From: Versatilivorator sp963663845
Lineage (GTDB): Bacteria > Acidobacteriota > Terriglobia > Versatilivoradales > Versatilivoraceae
DNA: 64,000 nucleotides
NCBI GenBank assembly: GCA_963663845.2
Contig: OY760650.2
Location: 4,030,001-4,094,000, forward strand
Direction: 5' to 3'
In this document: one piece after another, positions 48,172-57,773 of the stretch
Layout: each line of letters begins with the position of its first letter
Position numbering within the stretch: position 1 is the stretch's first letter
The notes under the pieces: generated by a model
What the model was told of the DNA's origin: nothing
Seen by the model: the letters and a program-made list of their open reading frames with translations, nothing else
Databases searched by the model: none
Translations under genes and position numbers: made by a program

Positions 48172-49374
48172 ATGGAACGGGCGGAGGTCATCATCGTGGG
48201 AGGCGGCATTGTGGGTCTGGCCACCGCCTATGACCTGACCCGGCGGTTCCCCGGCAAGCGGGTGCTGGTGCTGGAGAAGGAAGCGGCGGTGGCCCGGCAC
48301 CAGACGGGACGCAATTCCGGGGTGCTGCACTCGGGCGTCTACTACCAGCCGGGCTCCCTCAAGGCCCGCAACTGCCTGGAAGGCAAGCGCATCCTGCAGG
48401 AATTCTGCGACCGGCAGGGCGTTCCCTATGCCCTTTGCGGGAAGGTCATCGTGGCCGTCGAGGAGGAGGAGCTTCCCCGCCTGGAGGCCATCTACCGCAA
48501 CGGGCGGGCCAACGGCGTGCGCTGCACCCAGGTGGGCCCGGAGCGGCTCGCAGAGCTGGAACCGGCCGTTCGCGGCATCCGGGCCATTCACGTTCCCGAG
48601 GCCGGCATCATCGATTACACCCAGGTGAGCGAGGCGCTGGTTGGATGCCTGACGGAAAGCGGAGGGGCGGTCGTCACCAACAGCCGGGTGAGCGCCATCC
48701 ACTCGAACGCCTCCAAGGTGAGGGTGAAGACCGCTGGGGGAGAGACGTTCGAGGCCGGCTACCTGGTGAATTGCACCGGGCTGCAGTCCGACCGGATGGC
48801 CCGGCTCAGCGGGACCCGGCCCGAGGCCAGAATCGTGCCCTTTCGCGGGGAATACTACGAGCTCAAGCCGGAGGCGCACCATCTGTGCCGAGGCCTGATC
48901 TATCCCGTGCCCGATCCCAGCTTCCCCTTCCTGGGAGTCCACTTCACCCGCATGATCGGCGGGGGAGTGGAGTGCGGACCCAACGCCGTCCTGGCTTTCG
49001 CGCGGGAGGGGTATCGAATCACCGACGTCAACCTGCGGGACTTGTTCGAATCGGTGACCTATCCGGGGTTTCTGAGGATGGCCCGGAAGTACTGGCGGGT
49101 GGGCGTGGAGGAGATGTGGCGCTCCATCAGCAAGAAAGCCTTCGTGAAAGCCCTGCAGCGGCTGGTGCCGGAGGTCGCCACCAGCGACCTGGACCCGGCG
49201 CCGGCGGGAATCCGGGCGCAGGCGCTCAGCCCCCAGGGGAGCCTGGTCTATGACTTCGACATCCGGGAGACGGCCCGAGTCCTGAACGTGTGCAACGCGC
49301 CCTCTCCGGCGGCCACCGCCTGCCTGAACATCGGCCGGCTGGTGGTGGACCGGCTGGCCCGTCGTTTCGAGTGA
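48172..49374 (+). CDS. lhgO: L-2-hydroxyglutarate oxidase/dehydrogenase (LhgO)
   Basis: A 400-residue FAD protein of the DAO superfamily: VIIVGGGIVGLATAYDLTRRFPG, then the LhgO-type HQTGRNSGVLHSGVYYQPGSLKARNCLEGK, and a C-terminal SPAATACLNIGRLVVDRL. It oxidises L-2-hydroxyglutarate to 2-oxoglutarate, often as a repair or lysine-catabolism step. It follows the aminotransferase by 4 bp. Its stop is next to the stop of the convergent penicillin-binding protein gene. Confidence 0.9.
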   Translation: MERAEVIIVGGGIVGLATAYDLTRRFPGKRVLVLEKEAAVARHQTGRNSGVLHSGVYYQPGSLKARNCLEGKRILQEFCDRQGVPYALCGKVIVAVEEEELPRLEAIYRNGRANGVRCTQVGPERLAELEPAVRGIRAIHVPEAGIIDYTQVSEALVGCLTESGGAVVTNSRVSAIHSNASKVRVKTAGGETFEAGYLVNCTGLQSDRMARLSGTRPEARIVPFRGEYYELKPEAHHLCRGLIYPVPDPSFPFLGVHFTRMIGGGVECGPNAVLAFAREGYRITDVNLRDLFESVTYPGFLRMARKYWRVGVEEMWRSISKKAFVKALQRLVPEVATSDLDPAPAGIRAQALSPQGSLVYDFDIRETARVLNVCNAPSPAATACLNIGRLVVDRLARRFE

Positions 49375-51885
49375 TCAGAAAATCTTCGAGAAAATTCTCC
49401 TGAAGCGATTGGTCTTCTTGGTGGGGGGTTGGGCAGGCTGTTCGGCTTCGTCCTGGGTGGCTCCGGCCTGGTTGCTCAGTTGGCGCTGGTCGTAGAGCCA
49501 CTCGTGAGCGGAATGGCTGCAGCGCTGGGTCGGCTGGCTGCCGGCGATGTAGTGCTCGTAGATGACGCTCCGGCATCCGGGCGTGGCCAGCAGGCCCGTC
49601 TCTTCGTCGATGTGGACCCGGACCATGCCTTCCTCCGGGGGCTCGAATTCATCCTCGGCCAGCCAGGGTTGCAGCTCGGTGGCCTGCTTCATGAAGTCGG
49701 TCCAGATGGGCAGGGCCGAGGTGGAGCCCTCCAGCATCAGCTCCCGGTTGTCGTCGAACCCCACCCAGACGATGCAGAGCAGCCCACTGGTGTAGCCGGC
49801 GAACCAGCCGTCATGGGAGGTTCCGGTCTTGCCGGCCGCCGGACGCCGAAAACCCATCAGCCGGGCCCGGATGCCGGTGCCCCGATTGATGACCCCTTCC
49901 ATCAGGTTGGTCATGAGGTAGGCCACGCTCGGATCGATCACCTCTTCCGACGAGATCTCCGAGCTGAAGACGGTATCGCCGTCGCCATTGACCACGTCGC
50001 GTATGATCCGAGGCTCCACCCGGATCCCCTGATTGGCGAAGATGGTGAAGGCTTCGGCCATCTCCAGGGGAGTGACCTCGTAGGAACCCAGGGCGGCTGC
50101 CGGAGTGGCCAGGATGCGGTCGTTCATGCCGGCCGATATGGCCAGGTCGACCACCTTCTGCCAACCGATCATTTCAGCGAACTTGATGGTGGCCACGTTG
50201 AGTGACCGGGTGAGAGCCCGCCGCAGGGTCACCGGCCCGAAAAACTTTTCCCCGTAGTTGTTGGGCTCGTAGGGCTCCTCGTTGAAGTTGAAGACCGTCT
50301 TGACGTCTTCCACCATGGTCGAGGGCGTGACCAGGGGTTCGGTGTGTTCCATGGCCGAGTTGATGGCGGCGGCGAAGACGAAGGGCTTGAAGATGGAGCC
50401 GGGCTGCCGCTTGGCGTAAGTCACCCGGTTCAACTGGCTGGTCCCGTAGTCCCGGCCGCCCACCAGGGCCCGAATCTCTCCGGTAACGGCGTCCAGGGCA
50501 ATCAGGCAGACTTGCACCCGCTCATCGGGAGCGATTTCGTATCGGGGGTGGGTGGCGGGGTCCCATCGGGCCCTGGGGCCGCGCCTTTGCCGGTGGGCCC
50601 GGGTCTGATCCGCCAGCTCGGCCCCGGCCCGAACCACCCGGTAGGCAATGGATTGCAGGTCGGCGTCCAGGGTGGTGTAGACCTTGTAGCGCCCGGTGAG
50701 CAGCTCCTCGTCGGACCAGGTCTGCAGCAGGCGGTCCTTGAGCATGTCCACGAAGTAGGGCGCGTCGTTCTGGTCGACGCTGTGGGGAGCCACCTCCAGG
50801 GGCGCCTTCAGGGCCGTCTGATACTGTTCCGGCGTGATGCTGCCGGTTTCCAGCATGGCCATCAACACCACGTTTCGGCGGCGCAGGGCCCTTTGCGGAC
50901 GCCTGGTGGGGCTGTAGCGGTTGGGGGACTGTATCAGGCCCGCCAGCAGGGCGGCTTCGGGCAGGTCGAGGTCCTTGATGTCCTTGTTGAAGTAGGCGGT
51001 GGCGGCTTCACCGAATCCGTTGATACTGAAGGAGCCGCTCTGTCCCAGGTAGATGTCGTTGGAGTAGAGGGTGAAGATTTCCTCCTTGGAGAGGCGCGTC
51101 TCCAGGATGGCCGACATGTAAATTTCCTTGGCCTTGCGGATCACCCGTCTCTCCCGCGTCAACCAGAAGCTGGAAGAGCGAACCAGTTGCTGGGTGATGG
51201 TGCTGGCTCCCCGCTCGAAGCCCCCCATGGCCACGCTGATCAAGGCGATGGGATCGAATCCGTAGTGTGAGAAGAAGCGACGGTCCTCGATCGCCAGCAC
51301 GGCGTCCCTGAGCACCTGAGGGATTTCCCAATAGTCGATCAGGCGGCGCTTTTCACGGCTCTTGTCGAACAGGTGGGTGATCAGCCGGGGCTCCAGGTCG
51401 TAGAATTCGAGCAGGCTGCGGTCGGACAGGGAGACGATGGTTTCGATGCCGTCTTCGTCGAACTCGATGCGGACTGCTGCGCCGCTACCTCCGTAGGCGC
51501 CATCTCCCGGATGGATTTGCAGTGCGTCTGCGCTTGCCGCGTAGTGCCCCGGCGCACCCTCCTCGGGTTGGTTGGGGCTGTACCCGGCAGCCTCCAGGTA
51601 GCCCGTGACCCGGGAGAGGCTGATGGGCTGGCCTGGATAGATCTCCAGCGGAGCGGTATAGACCTTGGCCGTATTGAGGAAAATCTCCCCGGAAATCTTG
51701 CGGTCTATCTGCCGGGAGAACTGCTGGTAGGTGTCGATGAGGACGAAGCTGACCGCGACGAAGGCGAAAATCCCCAGGGTCAGCAGCACCTTGGACCAGG
51801 TCGAATGAAACCAGGGCCAGTGCCACCACCTGGCCTTGACCCTGGCCTTCTTTCTCGCGGGTTTTTTCTTCCTGGAGCGTATCAT
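49375..51885 (-). CDS. Class A penicillin-binding protein (PBP1b-like)
   Basis: 836 residues. A cytoplasmic basic tail (RSRKKKPARKKARVKARWW) precedes one membrane helix (VLLTLGIFAFVAVSFVLI) and a UB2H-like region. The glycosyltransferase domain has EDRRFFSHYGFD with the catalytic glutamate, and GASTITQQLVR. The transpeptidase has the S-x-x-K motif GSIFKPFVF, SLN (RSLNVATIKF) and KTGTS. It polymerises and crosslinks peptidoglycan. ATG 51885 is preferred to TTG 51891. The C-terminal tail carries an ATPGCRSV-type extension common in this class. Confidence 0.93.
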   Translation of the reverse strand: MIRSRKKKPARKKARVKARWWHWPWFHSTWSKVLLTLGIFAFVAVSFVLIDTYQQFSRQIDRKISGEIFLNTAKVYTAPLEIYPGQPISLSRVTGYLEAAGYSPNQPEEGAPGHYAASADALQIHPGDGAYGGSGAAVRIEFDEDGIETIVSLSDRSLLEFYDLEPRLITHLFDKSREKRRLIDYWEIPQVLRDAVLAIEDRRFFSHYGFDPIALISVAMGGFERGASTITQQLVRSSSFWLTRERRVIRKAKEIYMSAILETRLSKEEIFTLYSNDIYLGQSGSFSINGFGEAATAYFNKDIKDLDLPEAALLAGLIQSPNRYSPTRRPQRALRRRNVVLMAMLETGSITPEQYQTALKAPLEVAPHSVDQNDAPYFVDMLKDRLLQTWSDEELLTGRYKVYTTLDADLQSIAYRVVRAGAELADQTRAHRQRRGPRARWDPATHPRYEIAPDERVQVCLIALDAVTGEIRALVGGRDYGTSQLNRVTYAKRQPGSIFKPFVFAAAINSAMEHTEPLVTPSTMVEDVKTVFNFNEEPYEPNNYGEKFFGPVTLRRALTRSLNVATIKFAEMIGWQKVVDLAISAGMNDRILATPAAALGSYEVTPLEMAEAFTIFANQGIRVEPRIIRDVVNGDGDTVFSSEISSEEVIDPSVAYLMTNLMEGVINRGTGIRARLMGFRRPAAGKTGTSHDGWFAGYTSGLLCIVWVGFDDNRELMLEGSTSALPIWTDFMKQATELQPWLAEDEFEPPEEGMVRVHIDEETGLLATPGCRSVIYEHYIAGSQPTQRCSHSAHEWLYDQRQLSNQAGATQDEAEQPAQPPTKKTNRFRRIFSKIF

Positions 51886-51929
51886 GGTCAATGGCTTTCG
51901 TTAGCGAGCGGCCGGACGGGGTTCAGGCA

Positions 51930-52829
51930 TCAGCGAAACCACCCCGGCAGGGCCCCCGACCGCAGGGCGCGCTCCACCAGGGCTCGTTTCTCCTCGGTTC
52001 TCCGGCTCTTCAGCCGCCGGATGCGACGGTTGATGTCCGCCACTCCCGGGGGCAGGCCCAGCCCCGGAGTGCTGTCGATTTCCAGGGACTCCCCTTCTTG
52101 GGGCATGCGCCGGTGCACCAGTTGAAATCGCTCGATTTCCAGCGGGGCGATGCGGGAGCGGAAGCGCTGGTCGAGCCGGCTCAGTTGCCGTTGCCACCAA
52201 ACTCGATCCCGGAGCAGGGGGCCGTCCGCTCCATCAGTGGCCGCCCCAACGAGACCGGGAGCCAGGGCGGTCCGGGAATCCTCCCAGGACCGGGGCTTTC
52301 CGCTCTGGCGCAGCCGCTCGCGCAGGCCGGCCAGTTCCTGCCGGGCGCTGGAAAGGACCTGCCGGCTCTGTTCGAGCCGGCGCTTCGCCTGGGCGATCAG
52401 CGGAGCATAGACATGAGCCGGGTCGGTGACGGTGGTCTGGCGGAAGGGATCGCCCTGGAGCTTGAGGTTCAGATCGTCCAGCCTGGCCCGCAGTGCCTGG
52501 TGGCGCTGTTCGGCGCCCGCCAGCCTGGCCTTGACCTGGAGAAAACGCCGGCTCCAGCCAAGCTCCTCCCGGGTCGGTCCGGAGGGAGCCGCGGACCGGG
52601 AGGGCCGGCGCCTGGAGGTAGCGGGCGTTGCCCTGTCTGAAGAGGAAACGCCAAGCCGGCCGGCCTGAGCATGCAGGGCTTCGCTGGTATAGGTCACAGC
52701 CGCGCCGGGCAGCCGGGCCCGGCGATTGCGTTCCTTCCTGGCGGCCTCCGCCAGGCTCTGGCCCCGCAGTTCCTGAGGCAGCGCCCAGAGCAGGACGAGG
52801 AGGGTGAAGGTCAGACGAAGGGCATTCAT
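51930..52829 (-). CDS. Exported coiled-coil protein, unknown function
   Basis: 299 residues starting MNALRLTFTLLVLLWALPQELRGQ, a signal peptide. The first part (LAEAARKERNRRARLPG) is a charged helix; residues ~95-200 are coiled coil (LQVKARLAGAEQRHQALRARLDDLNLKLQ, then AKRRLEQSRQVLSSARQELAGLRERLRQ); a third helical stretch ends it. A frame extends upstream to 52967, but the signal peptide supports the internal ATG. It lies 44 bp beyond the PBP gene on the same strand and could be an envelope partner. I recognise no family. Confidence 0.65.
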   Translation of the reverse strand: MNALRLTFTLLVLLWALPQELRGQSLAEAARKERNRRARLPGAAVTYTSEALHAQAGRLGVSSSDRATPATSRRRPSRSAAPSGPTREELGWSRRFLQVKARLAGAEQRHQALRARLDDLNLKLQGDPFRQTTVTDPAHVYAPLIAQAKRRLEQSRQVLSSARQELAGLRERLRQSGKPRSWEDSRTALAPGLVGAATDGADGPLLRDRVWWQRQLSRLDQRFRSRIAPLEIERFQLVHRRMPQEGESLEIDSTPGLGLPPGVADINRRIRRLKSRRTEEKRALVERALRSGALPGWFR

Positions 52830-53043
52830 CGCGCCGGCCGAGGGAGGCTGTCGATGCTGGAAAAGAGGTGCTTCCGGAAGGAAAACGGTCGGGAGATGAG
52901 TCGGAATTAGAGAAGGGGGCACAAACGTGTCGGATACCTGCAGGCCGTTATGGGCGGCCTTGTTCATGCAACGGCTCCTGGCTGCATCGCTCGAGCGGGA
53001 TGACGGCTTGGAACCCGACCTCCACCGTTCGAAGGCGGCCTGA

Positions 53044-53065
53044 TATAATCCTCAACCGGATTATA
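53044..53065. promoter_or_regulatory. Palindrome with -10-like boxes on both strands
   Basis: TATAATCC (53044-53051) and GGATTATA (53058-53065) form a perfect 8-bp inverted repeat with loop TCAACC. TATAAT can be read on either strand, between divergent genes (minus-strand gene at 52829, MoxR gene at 53104). No good -35 box is visible. It could be overlapping divergent promoters or an operator. Confidence 0.35.
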
Positions 53066-53103
53066 GCAAGACGCGCCCCTGGTGGATAACTCCGTTTTTG
53101 ACC

Positions 53104-53952
53104 ATGACCTCGCAATCCCCCCAAACCCTTCACAGCGTCGACATCGACGGCGTCCGCATTCACCTGGCCCATCCGGATGAATTGCCCATTCGATGGGTGG
53201 GCCAGGAGGAGCTCATGCGCCAGCTCATGGCCGCCTGGATGGTCGTCAACAACCAGGACCTGCCCATGAACCCCCGGCTGCTGGGCAAGCCGGGCGTGGG
53301 CAAGACGACCCTGGCTTACGCCGTGGGCAAACGGCTGGGAAGGGAGGTCTACATCCTGCAGGCGACCCTCGATACCCGTCCCGAGGACTTGCTGGTCACT
53401 CCGGTGATCGAGTCGCAGGGAAAGCTGCGCTACGTGGCCTCGCCGCTGGTGACCGCCATGGTGCGGGGCGGAGTGGTGATCCTGGACGAGGGCAATCGCA
53501 TGAGCGAAAAGAGTTGGGCCAGCCTGGCCCCGCTGCTCGACAACCGGCGATACGTGGAATCCATCGTGGCCGGGATCAAGATCAAGGCCCATCCCGCTTT
53601 TCGCCTGGTCGCCACCATGAATGACGATGCTTCCACCTTCGAGCTGCCGGAATACATTCATTCCCGGCTGCAGCCTCAAATCCTGCTGGAGTTCCCGGAG
53701 CGGGAGGAAGAGCTGCACATCCTTCGCGAGAATCTGCCGTTCGCCGAGCAGGAGGTCCTGGACTACGTCACCGACTTTCTGCAGGCGGCCCATGAGGCCG
53801 ACGAGCGCTACACGGTCCGGGATGGCATCAACATCGCCCGATTCGCCCTGAAACTGACTGAAATGTCTCCCGGACGGGGCCGCGCCCGGGCGCTGGAGAC
53901 CGCCATCCTGCAGACCCTCGGCCAGGAGGCCCTCCGTTATGGGCGGCGCTGA
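53104..53952 (+). CDS. MoxR-type AAA+ ATPase
   Basis: 282 residues. Walker A is LLGKPGVGKTTLAYAVG with K67, Walker B is GGVVILDEGNRM, and sensor 1 is FRLVATMND. The C-terminal lid helices end it. MoxR ATPases act as chaperones that remodel or activate a partner, often a VWA protein. Here the partner gene is the following 669-residue protein, whose start overlaps this gene by 14 bp; no VWA gene is present. ATG 53104 is favoured over TTG 53098. Confidence 0.9.
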   Translation: MTSQSPQTLHSVDIDGVRIHLAHPDELPIRWVGQEELMRQLMAAWMVVNNQDLPMNPRLLGKPGVGKTTLAYAVGKRLGREVYILQATLDTRPEDLLVTPVIESQGKLRYVASPLVTAMVRGGVVILDEGNRMSEKSWASLAPLLDNRRYVESIVAGIKIKAHPAFRLVATMNDDASTFELPEYIHSRLQPQILLEFPEREEELHILRENLPFAEQEVLDYVTDFLQAAHEADERYTVRDGINIARFALKLTEMSPGRGRARALETAILQTLGQEALRYGRR

Positions 53953-55948
53953 AAAGGGGGACGGCTGGAGGCTGGGGCGCTTTCGCTTTCTACCGGTGGT
54001 TCCGGGGCGAATGGAGTTCGCCGCCGAAGTTCGGCGGGCCGTCCTGGCCCATCGCCCCCGGCGCATTGCCGTCGAGCTGCCCCAGACGCTGCAGGAGGCG
54101 ACCCTCCGGGCCGTGGGCCGGCTGCCGGAGGTTTCGGTGATCCTCTACCCGGACGAGTCCGGACAGGAAGCCGTCTACGTCCCGGTGGAAATTACCGATC
54201 CCTTCATGGAGGCGCTTCGCAGCGGGCGGGAAGTGAAAGCCGCCGCCCACTTCGTGGACCCCGACCTGGACCGCCCGGCCCATCCCCCGGAGAACTATCC
54301 CGACCCCTACGCGGTTCGGCGAATCGGTTATGCGAGCTACGTGGAGAGCTGGCTCGCCTGCCCCCGGCCCGCCGGGCGCCGGCTTCGCCGGCAGGCTCGA
54401 GGCATGGCCTGGAAGCTGCAATCGCTGCCCGGGCGGCAAGCCGTCTGGGTGGTGCTTTCCCTGAACCTCTTTCCGCTGGTGCTCCAGGCGCTGGAAAAGC
54501 CCCAGGCCGAGCCTCTGGCCCGCCGGCGGCGCACCGGAGTCCAGGTGCTCAACCTCCACCCGGAGTGCCTGGCCGAAGTGCTGCTGGAACCTCCCTTCTT
54601 CCAGTCGGTCTACGAGCGCTGCCGCCAACCCTCTCGGCCCGGCAGGGTCAGGACAGTCAAACCCGACCCGCCGCCCGGGCCCGGCAACCAACCGTTCAGG
54701 GTGATCACTTCCCAGGCGGAAAATCCGCTGCAATCCCTGGAGGCCGTGGTGGAACGAACGGCCCGGAGGGTGAGGTGGCGGCCCGGCCCGGCCCGGCGCC
54801 AAGGGGGCTCCAAGGACGATGCGCCCGTCCCCGGCGTGCGGAGCATCGACCGCCAGCGCCTGGTGTTCCGGCTTCTGGCCGAAGCGGAAAAGCGATACGG
54901 CGCCGCCACAGGCGAGAAGGTGTCCCACTGGCAGCGCCGCCTGCTGGGACGCTACGCTCGAAACCTGGCGTTCCTGGACCGGCAACTGGTGGCCGGGCTC
55001 TTCGACCTCACGGTTTCGGCCCGTTCGGTGGTGGACGACAACTACGCCTGGGATCTTTGGGAGCTGGCGGGCGGCGCGCCTCACCAGAGGACCCAGTCGG
55101 ATCTCATGACCGTCAGGATTTCGGGAGAAGAGCTCTACGCCAACCTGAGGCGAATCCGTCTCAGGCGCCGATTGCCTCGACGCAAGGCCCGCGTGCGCCC
55201 CTACGGTCTCAGGGGCCGCAGGAAGGAATCGGCCCCGGGCGAATGGGCCCGCCGGTTCGACGGCGCCGGCATCTGCTCCTACCCGCCCGAGGACCTGGTC
55301 CTGGAAGACTACGGAGCCTTTCTCAAGAAAAAGGGGAAAAGCGTTCTCTCGGCGGAACGGTCCAGGGTGGAAGTCTTCAAGACCTCCCTGCTGGACGGCA
55401 TCGACGTCCGCGAGACCCTGCGGAACTGGCACCAGGGGCAACTGTACGTGCGGGAAAACCAGCGGGTCTCGGGCGAGGTGGGGGCCGTGGTGGTGGTCTT
55501 CGACGAGGACCCGGAGAACCGCTATCACTGGCGCACCACCTGGCTGGGAGAGCATGCCCAGGAATCGGACATGGCCTTCTATTCCACCAACCCCTACGAC
55601 CGGATCGTGGGTCCCGGTATCGCCCGGGCCGAGTATGGCGGGTTCCTGCTCTCCTACCCGCCGCGCCGCATGCTGGACGTCTGGCAGGACCCCGATTACG
55701 AGATGGCGGAAAGCAAGGCGGAGACCCTGCTGCTGGCTGGGCTGGACTACACCCTGGAGAGGTTGGTGGTCTACGTGGCCGCCCGTCCGCCCCGATCGGT
55801 CTTTCGCACCGTCGCCTCCCGGATGGGGCGCAAGATCGTCTATCTGCCCATCGGACAGCTCTCTCCGGTCAGCCTCAAGAAGATCCGGGTCGTCCACGTC
55901 CTGGACGGGTTCGACAAGAGGCCTCTGGCCAAGGAATATATCTGGTGA
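53939..55948 (+). CDS. Large protein paired with MoxR, family unrecognised
   Basis: 669 residues, with no signal or membrane segment. The N-terminus (GRFRFLPVVPGRMEFAAEVRRAVLAHRPRRIAVELP, QTLQEATLRAVGRLP) resembles the opening of TraB/DUF5682-like proteins found beside MoxR ATPases, though weakly. The middle is basic (RIRLRRRLPRRKARVRPYG). The C-terminal third (SVLSAERSRVEVFKTSLLDGIDVRETLRNWHQGQLYVRE; FYSTNPYDRIVGPGIARAEYGG; GRKIVYLPIGQLSPVSLKKIRVVHVLDG) looks like a separate compact domain. Overlap with the ATPase gene implies coupled translation and a physical partnership. The function is unknown. Confidence 0.8.
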   Translation: MGGAEKGDGWRLGRFRFLPVVPGRMEFAAEVRRAVLAHRPRRIAVELPQTLQEATLRAVGRLPEVSVILYPDESGQEAVYVPVEITDPFMEALRSGREVKAAAHFVDPDLDRPAHPPENYPDPYAVRRIGYASYVESWLACPRPAGRRLRRQARGMAWKLQSLPGRQAVWVVLSLNLFPLVLQALEKPQAEPLARRRRTGVQVLNLHPECLAEVLLEPPFFQSVYERCRQPSRPGRVRTVKPDPPPGPGNQPFRVITSQAENPLQSLEAVVERTARRVRWRPGPARRQGGSKDDAPVPGVRSIDRQRLVFRLLAEAEKRYGAATGEKVSHWQRRLLGRYARNLAFLDRQLVAGLFDLTVSARSVVDDNYAWDLWELAGGAPHQRTQSDLMTVRISGEELYANLRRIRLRRRLPRRKARVRPYGLRGRRKESAPGEWARRFDGAGICSYPPEDLVLEDYGAFLKKKGKSVLSAERSRVEVFKTSLLDGIDVRETLRNWHQGQLYVRENQRVSGEVGAVVVVFDEDPENRYHWRTTWLGEHAQESDMAFYSTNPYDRIVGPGIARAEYGGFLLSYPPRRMLDVWQDPDYEMAESKAETLLLAGLDYTLERLVVYVAARPPRSVFRTVASRMGRKIVYLPIGQLSPVSLKKIRVVHVLDGFDKRPLAKEYIW

Positions 55949-55976
55949 TGGGCGCCGTCGAGGAGGCGAGGTGACC

Positions 55977-57659
55977 ATGGATTCCAAGTCCGGGACGGGC
56001 GTTTCTCTTTTCGGTGGCCAGCAGGTCGCGGTGGCGGGCAGGCGGTGGGCGACCCGCTCCGAGGTGCTGGCCCGCAACGGCATGGCCGCCACCAGCCAGC
56101 CCCTGGCCACCCAGGTGGCTGTCGATATTCTCAGGAAAGGGGGGACCGCCGTAGACGCAGCCATTGCGGCCAATGCCATGCTGGGGCTGGTGGAGCCGGT
56201 CTCTTGCGGGATTGGCGGGGACCTCTTTGCCCTGGTCTGGGATGCCGGCAGCAGGAGCTTGTCGGGCCTGAATGGCAGCGGCCGCTCGCCCTACTCCCTG
56301 GAGTTGGCGGAGCTGAAGCGGCGAGGCCTCGACCGGCTGCCTTCCCGAGGACCGCTCTCGGTGTCGGTGCCGGGATGCGTGGACGGCTGGTACGCGCTCC
56401 ACGGCCGCTTCGGAAGGCTGCCCATGGAGCAGTTGCTGGCCCCGGCCATCGAATATGCCCGCCGGGGATTTCCGGTCTCGGAGGTGATCGCCAGGGACTG
56501 GGAACTGAGCGTGGAGATCCACCGAAAGTGGCCCGGCTTCCTGGAGACCTTCACCCTGGAGGGCCGAGCTCCCCGGACGGGCGAGGTCTTCGCCAATCCC
56601 CACCTGGGGGCAACGCTGGAAGCGATTGCCCGGTCGGGCAGGGAAGCCTTCTACCAGGGTGAAATCCCGCGCAGGATCGAAGCCTATTTCAAGGGCCTGG
56701 GGGGATTTCTAAGCGCCAGGGACCTGGCCGACCACCGTTCGGATTGGGTGGAGCCGGTGGCCACCGATTACCGGGGATACCGTGTCTGGCAGCTCCCGCC
56801 CAACGGGCAGGGCATCGCCGTATTGCAGATGCTGAATCTGCTGGAGGCCTGCGACGTCGCCTCCATGGGCTTCGGCTCCACCGACCACGTCCACCATTTC
56901 GTGGAGGCCAAGAAGCTGGTTTTCGAAGACCGCGCCCGATTTTACGCCGATCCCGCCTTCAACCGGATTCCGGTCCGCCAGTTGATTTCCAAGGCCTATG
57001 CCGGCGAGCGCCGCAAGCTGCTGGATTCGAGAAAGGCGGGGAAGAGCTTCGACGCCGGCAACCCGGCCCTCGGCGCCGGAGATACCGTCTACCTGACGAC
57101 GGCCGACTCGGCGGGGAACATGGTCTCCTTCATTCAGAGCAACTTCAAGGGCATGGGGTCGGGCATGACTCCCGAGGGACTGGGCTTCATGCTGCAGAAC
57201 CGGGGCGGGCTCTTCAGCCTGGAGGAGGGCCATTTCAACGGCTACGCGCCCCGCAAGCGGCCCTTCCACACCATCATTCCCGGGTTCGTGACCCGAAACG
57301 GCGAGGCCTTCCTCAGCTTCGGCGTGATGGGGGGCGACTTCCAGGCCCTGGGCCAGGTCCAGGTGCTCCTGAACCTGATCGACTTCGGCATGAATCTGCA
57401 GGAAGCCGGGGACGCTCCGCGCATCAACCACGAAGGATCGTCCTCGCCGACCGGCGACCGCATGACCGACGGCGGCGTGGTCGAGCTGGAGAGGGGCTAT
57501 CCCCGAGAGTCGGTGGAGGGGCTGGTTCGACGGGGTCACCGGGTCACCCGCAACGCGGGTCCCTTCGGGGGCTACCAGGCGATCGGGTTCGATCCGGCGC
57601 AACGGGTCTATCGAGGCGCCTCCGAGTCGCGAAAAGACGGCCAGGCGGCAGGGTATTGA
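55977..57659 (+). CDS. ggt: Gamma-glutamyltransferase
   Basis: 560 residues of N-terminal nucleophile hydrolase. The nucleophile is T370 in the LGAGDTVYLTTADSAGNMVSFIQSNFKGMGSGM region, which becomes the N-terminus of the small subunit after self-cleavage. The large-subunit signature GGTAVDAAIAANAMLGLVEPVSCGIGGD is intact. It transfers or hydrolyses gamma-glutamyl bonds such as those of glutathione. No signal peptide is visible, so it may be cytosolic, unlike the periplasmic enzyme of E. coli. The start at 55977 follows GAGGAGGCGAGG. Confidence 0.92.
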   Translation: MDSKSGTGVSLFGGQQVAVAGRRWATRSEVLARNGMAATSQPLATQVAVDILRKGGTAVDAAIAANAMLGLVEPVSCGIGGDLFALVWDAGSRSLSGLNGSGRSPYSLELAELKRRGLDRLPSRGPLSVSVPGCVDGWYALHGRFGRLPMEQLLAPAIEYARRGFPVSEVIARDWELSVEIHRKWPGFLETFTLEGRAPRTGEVFANPHLGATLEAIARSGREAFYQGEIPRRIEAYFKGLGGFLSARDLADHRSDWVEPVATDYRGYRVWQLPPNGQGIAVLQMLNLLEACDVASMGFGSTDHVHHFVEAKKLVFEDRARFYADPAFNRIPVRQLISKAYAGERRKLLDSRKAGKSFDAGNPALGAGDTVYLTTADSAGNMVSFIQSNFKGMGSGMTPEGLGFMLQNRGGLFSLEEGHFNGYAPRKRPFHTIIPGFVTRNGEAFLSFGVMGGDFQALGQVQVLLNLIDFGMNLQEAGDAPRINHEGSSSPTGDRMTDGGVVELERGYPRESVEGLVRRGHRVTRNAGPFGGYQAIGFDPAQRVYRGASESRKDGQAAGY

Positions 57660-57773
57660 GGAAGGGTCTTGCTTTACTTGCCGGGCTTGGCTCCGCATAA
57701 TTAGGCAAAGAAACCGGTCGGGCGTCCTCTCAGCGGCGCCTTCCCCGAAGGGAATCCCCAACCTCCTTGCTTC

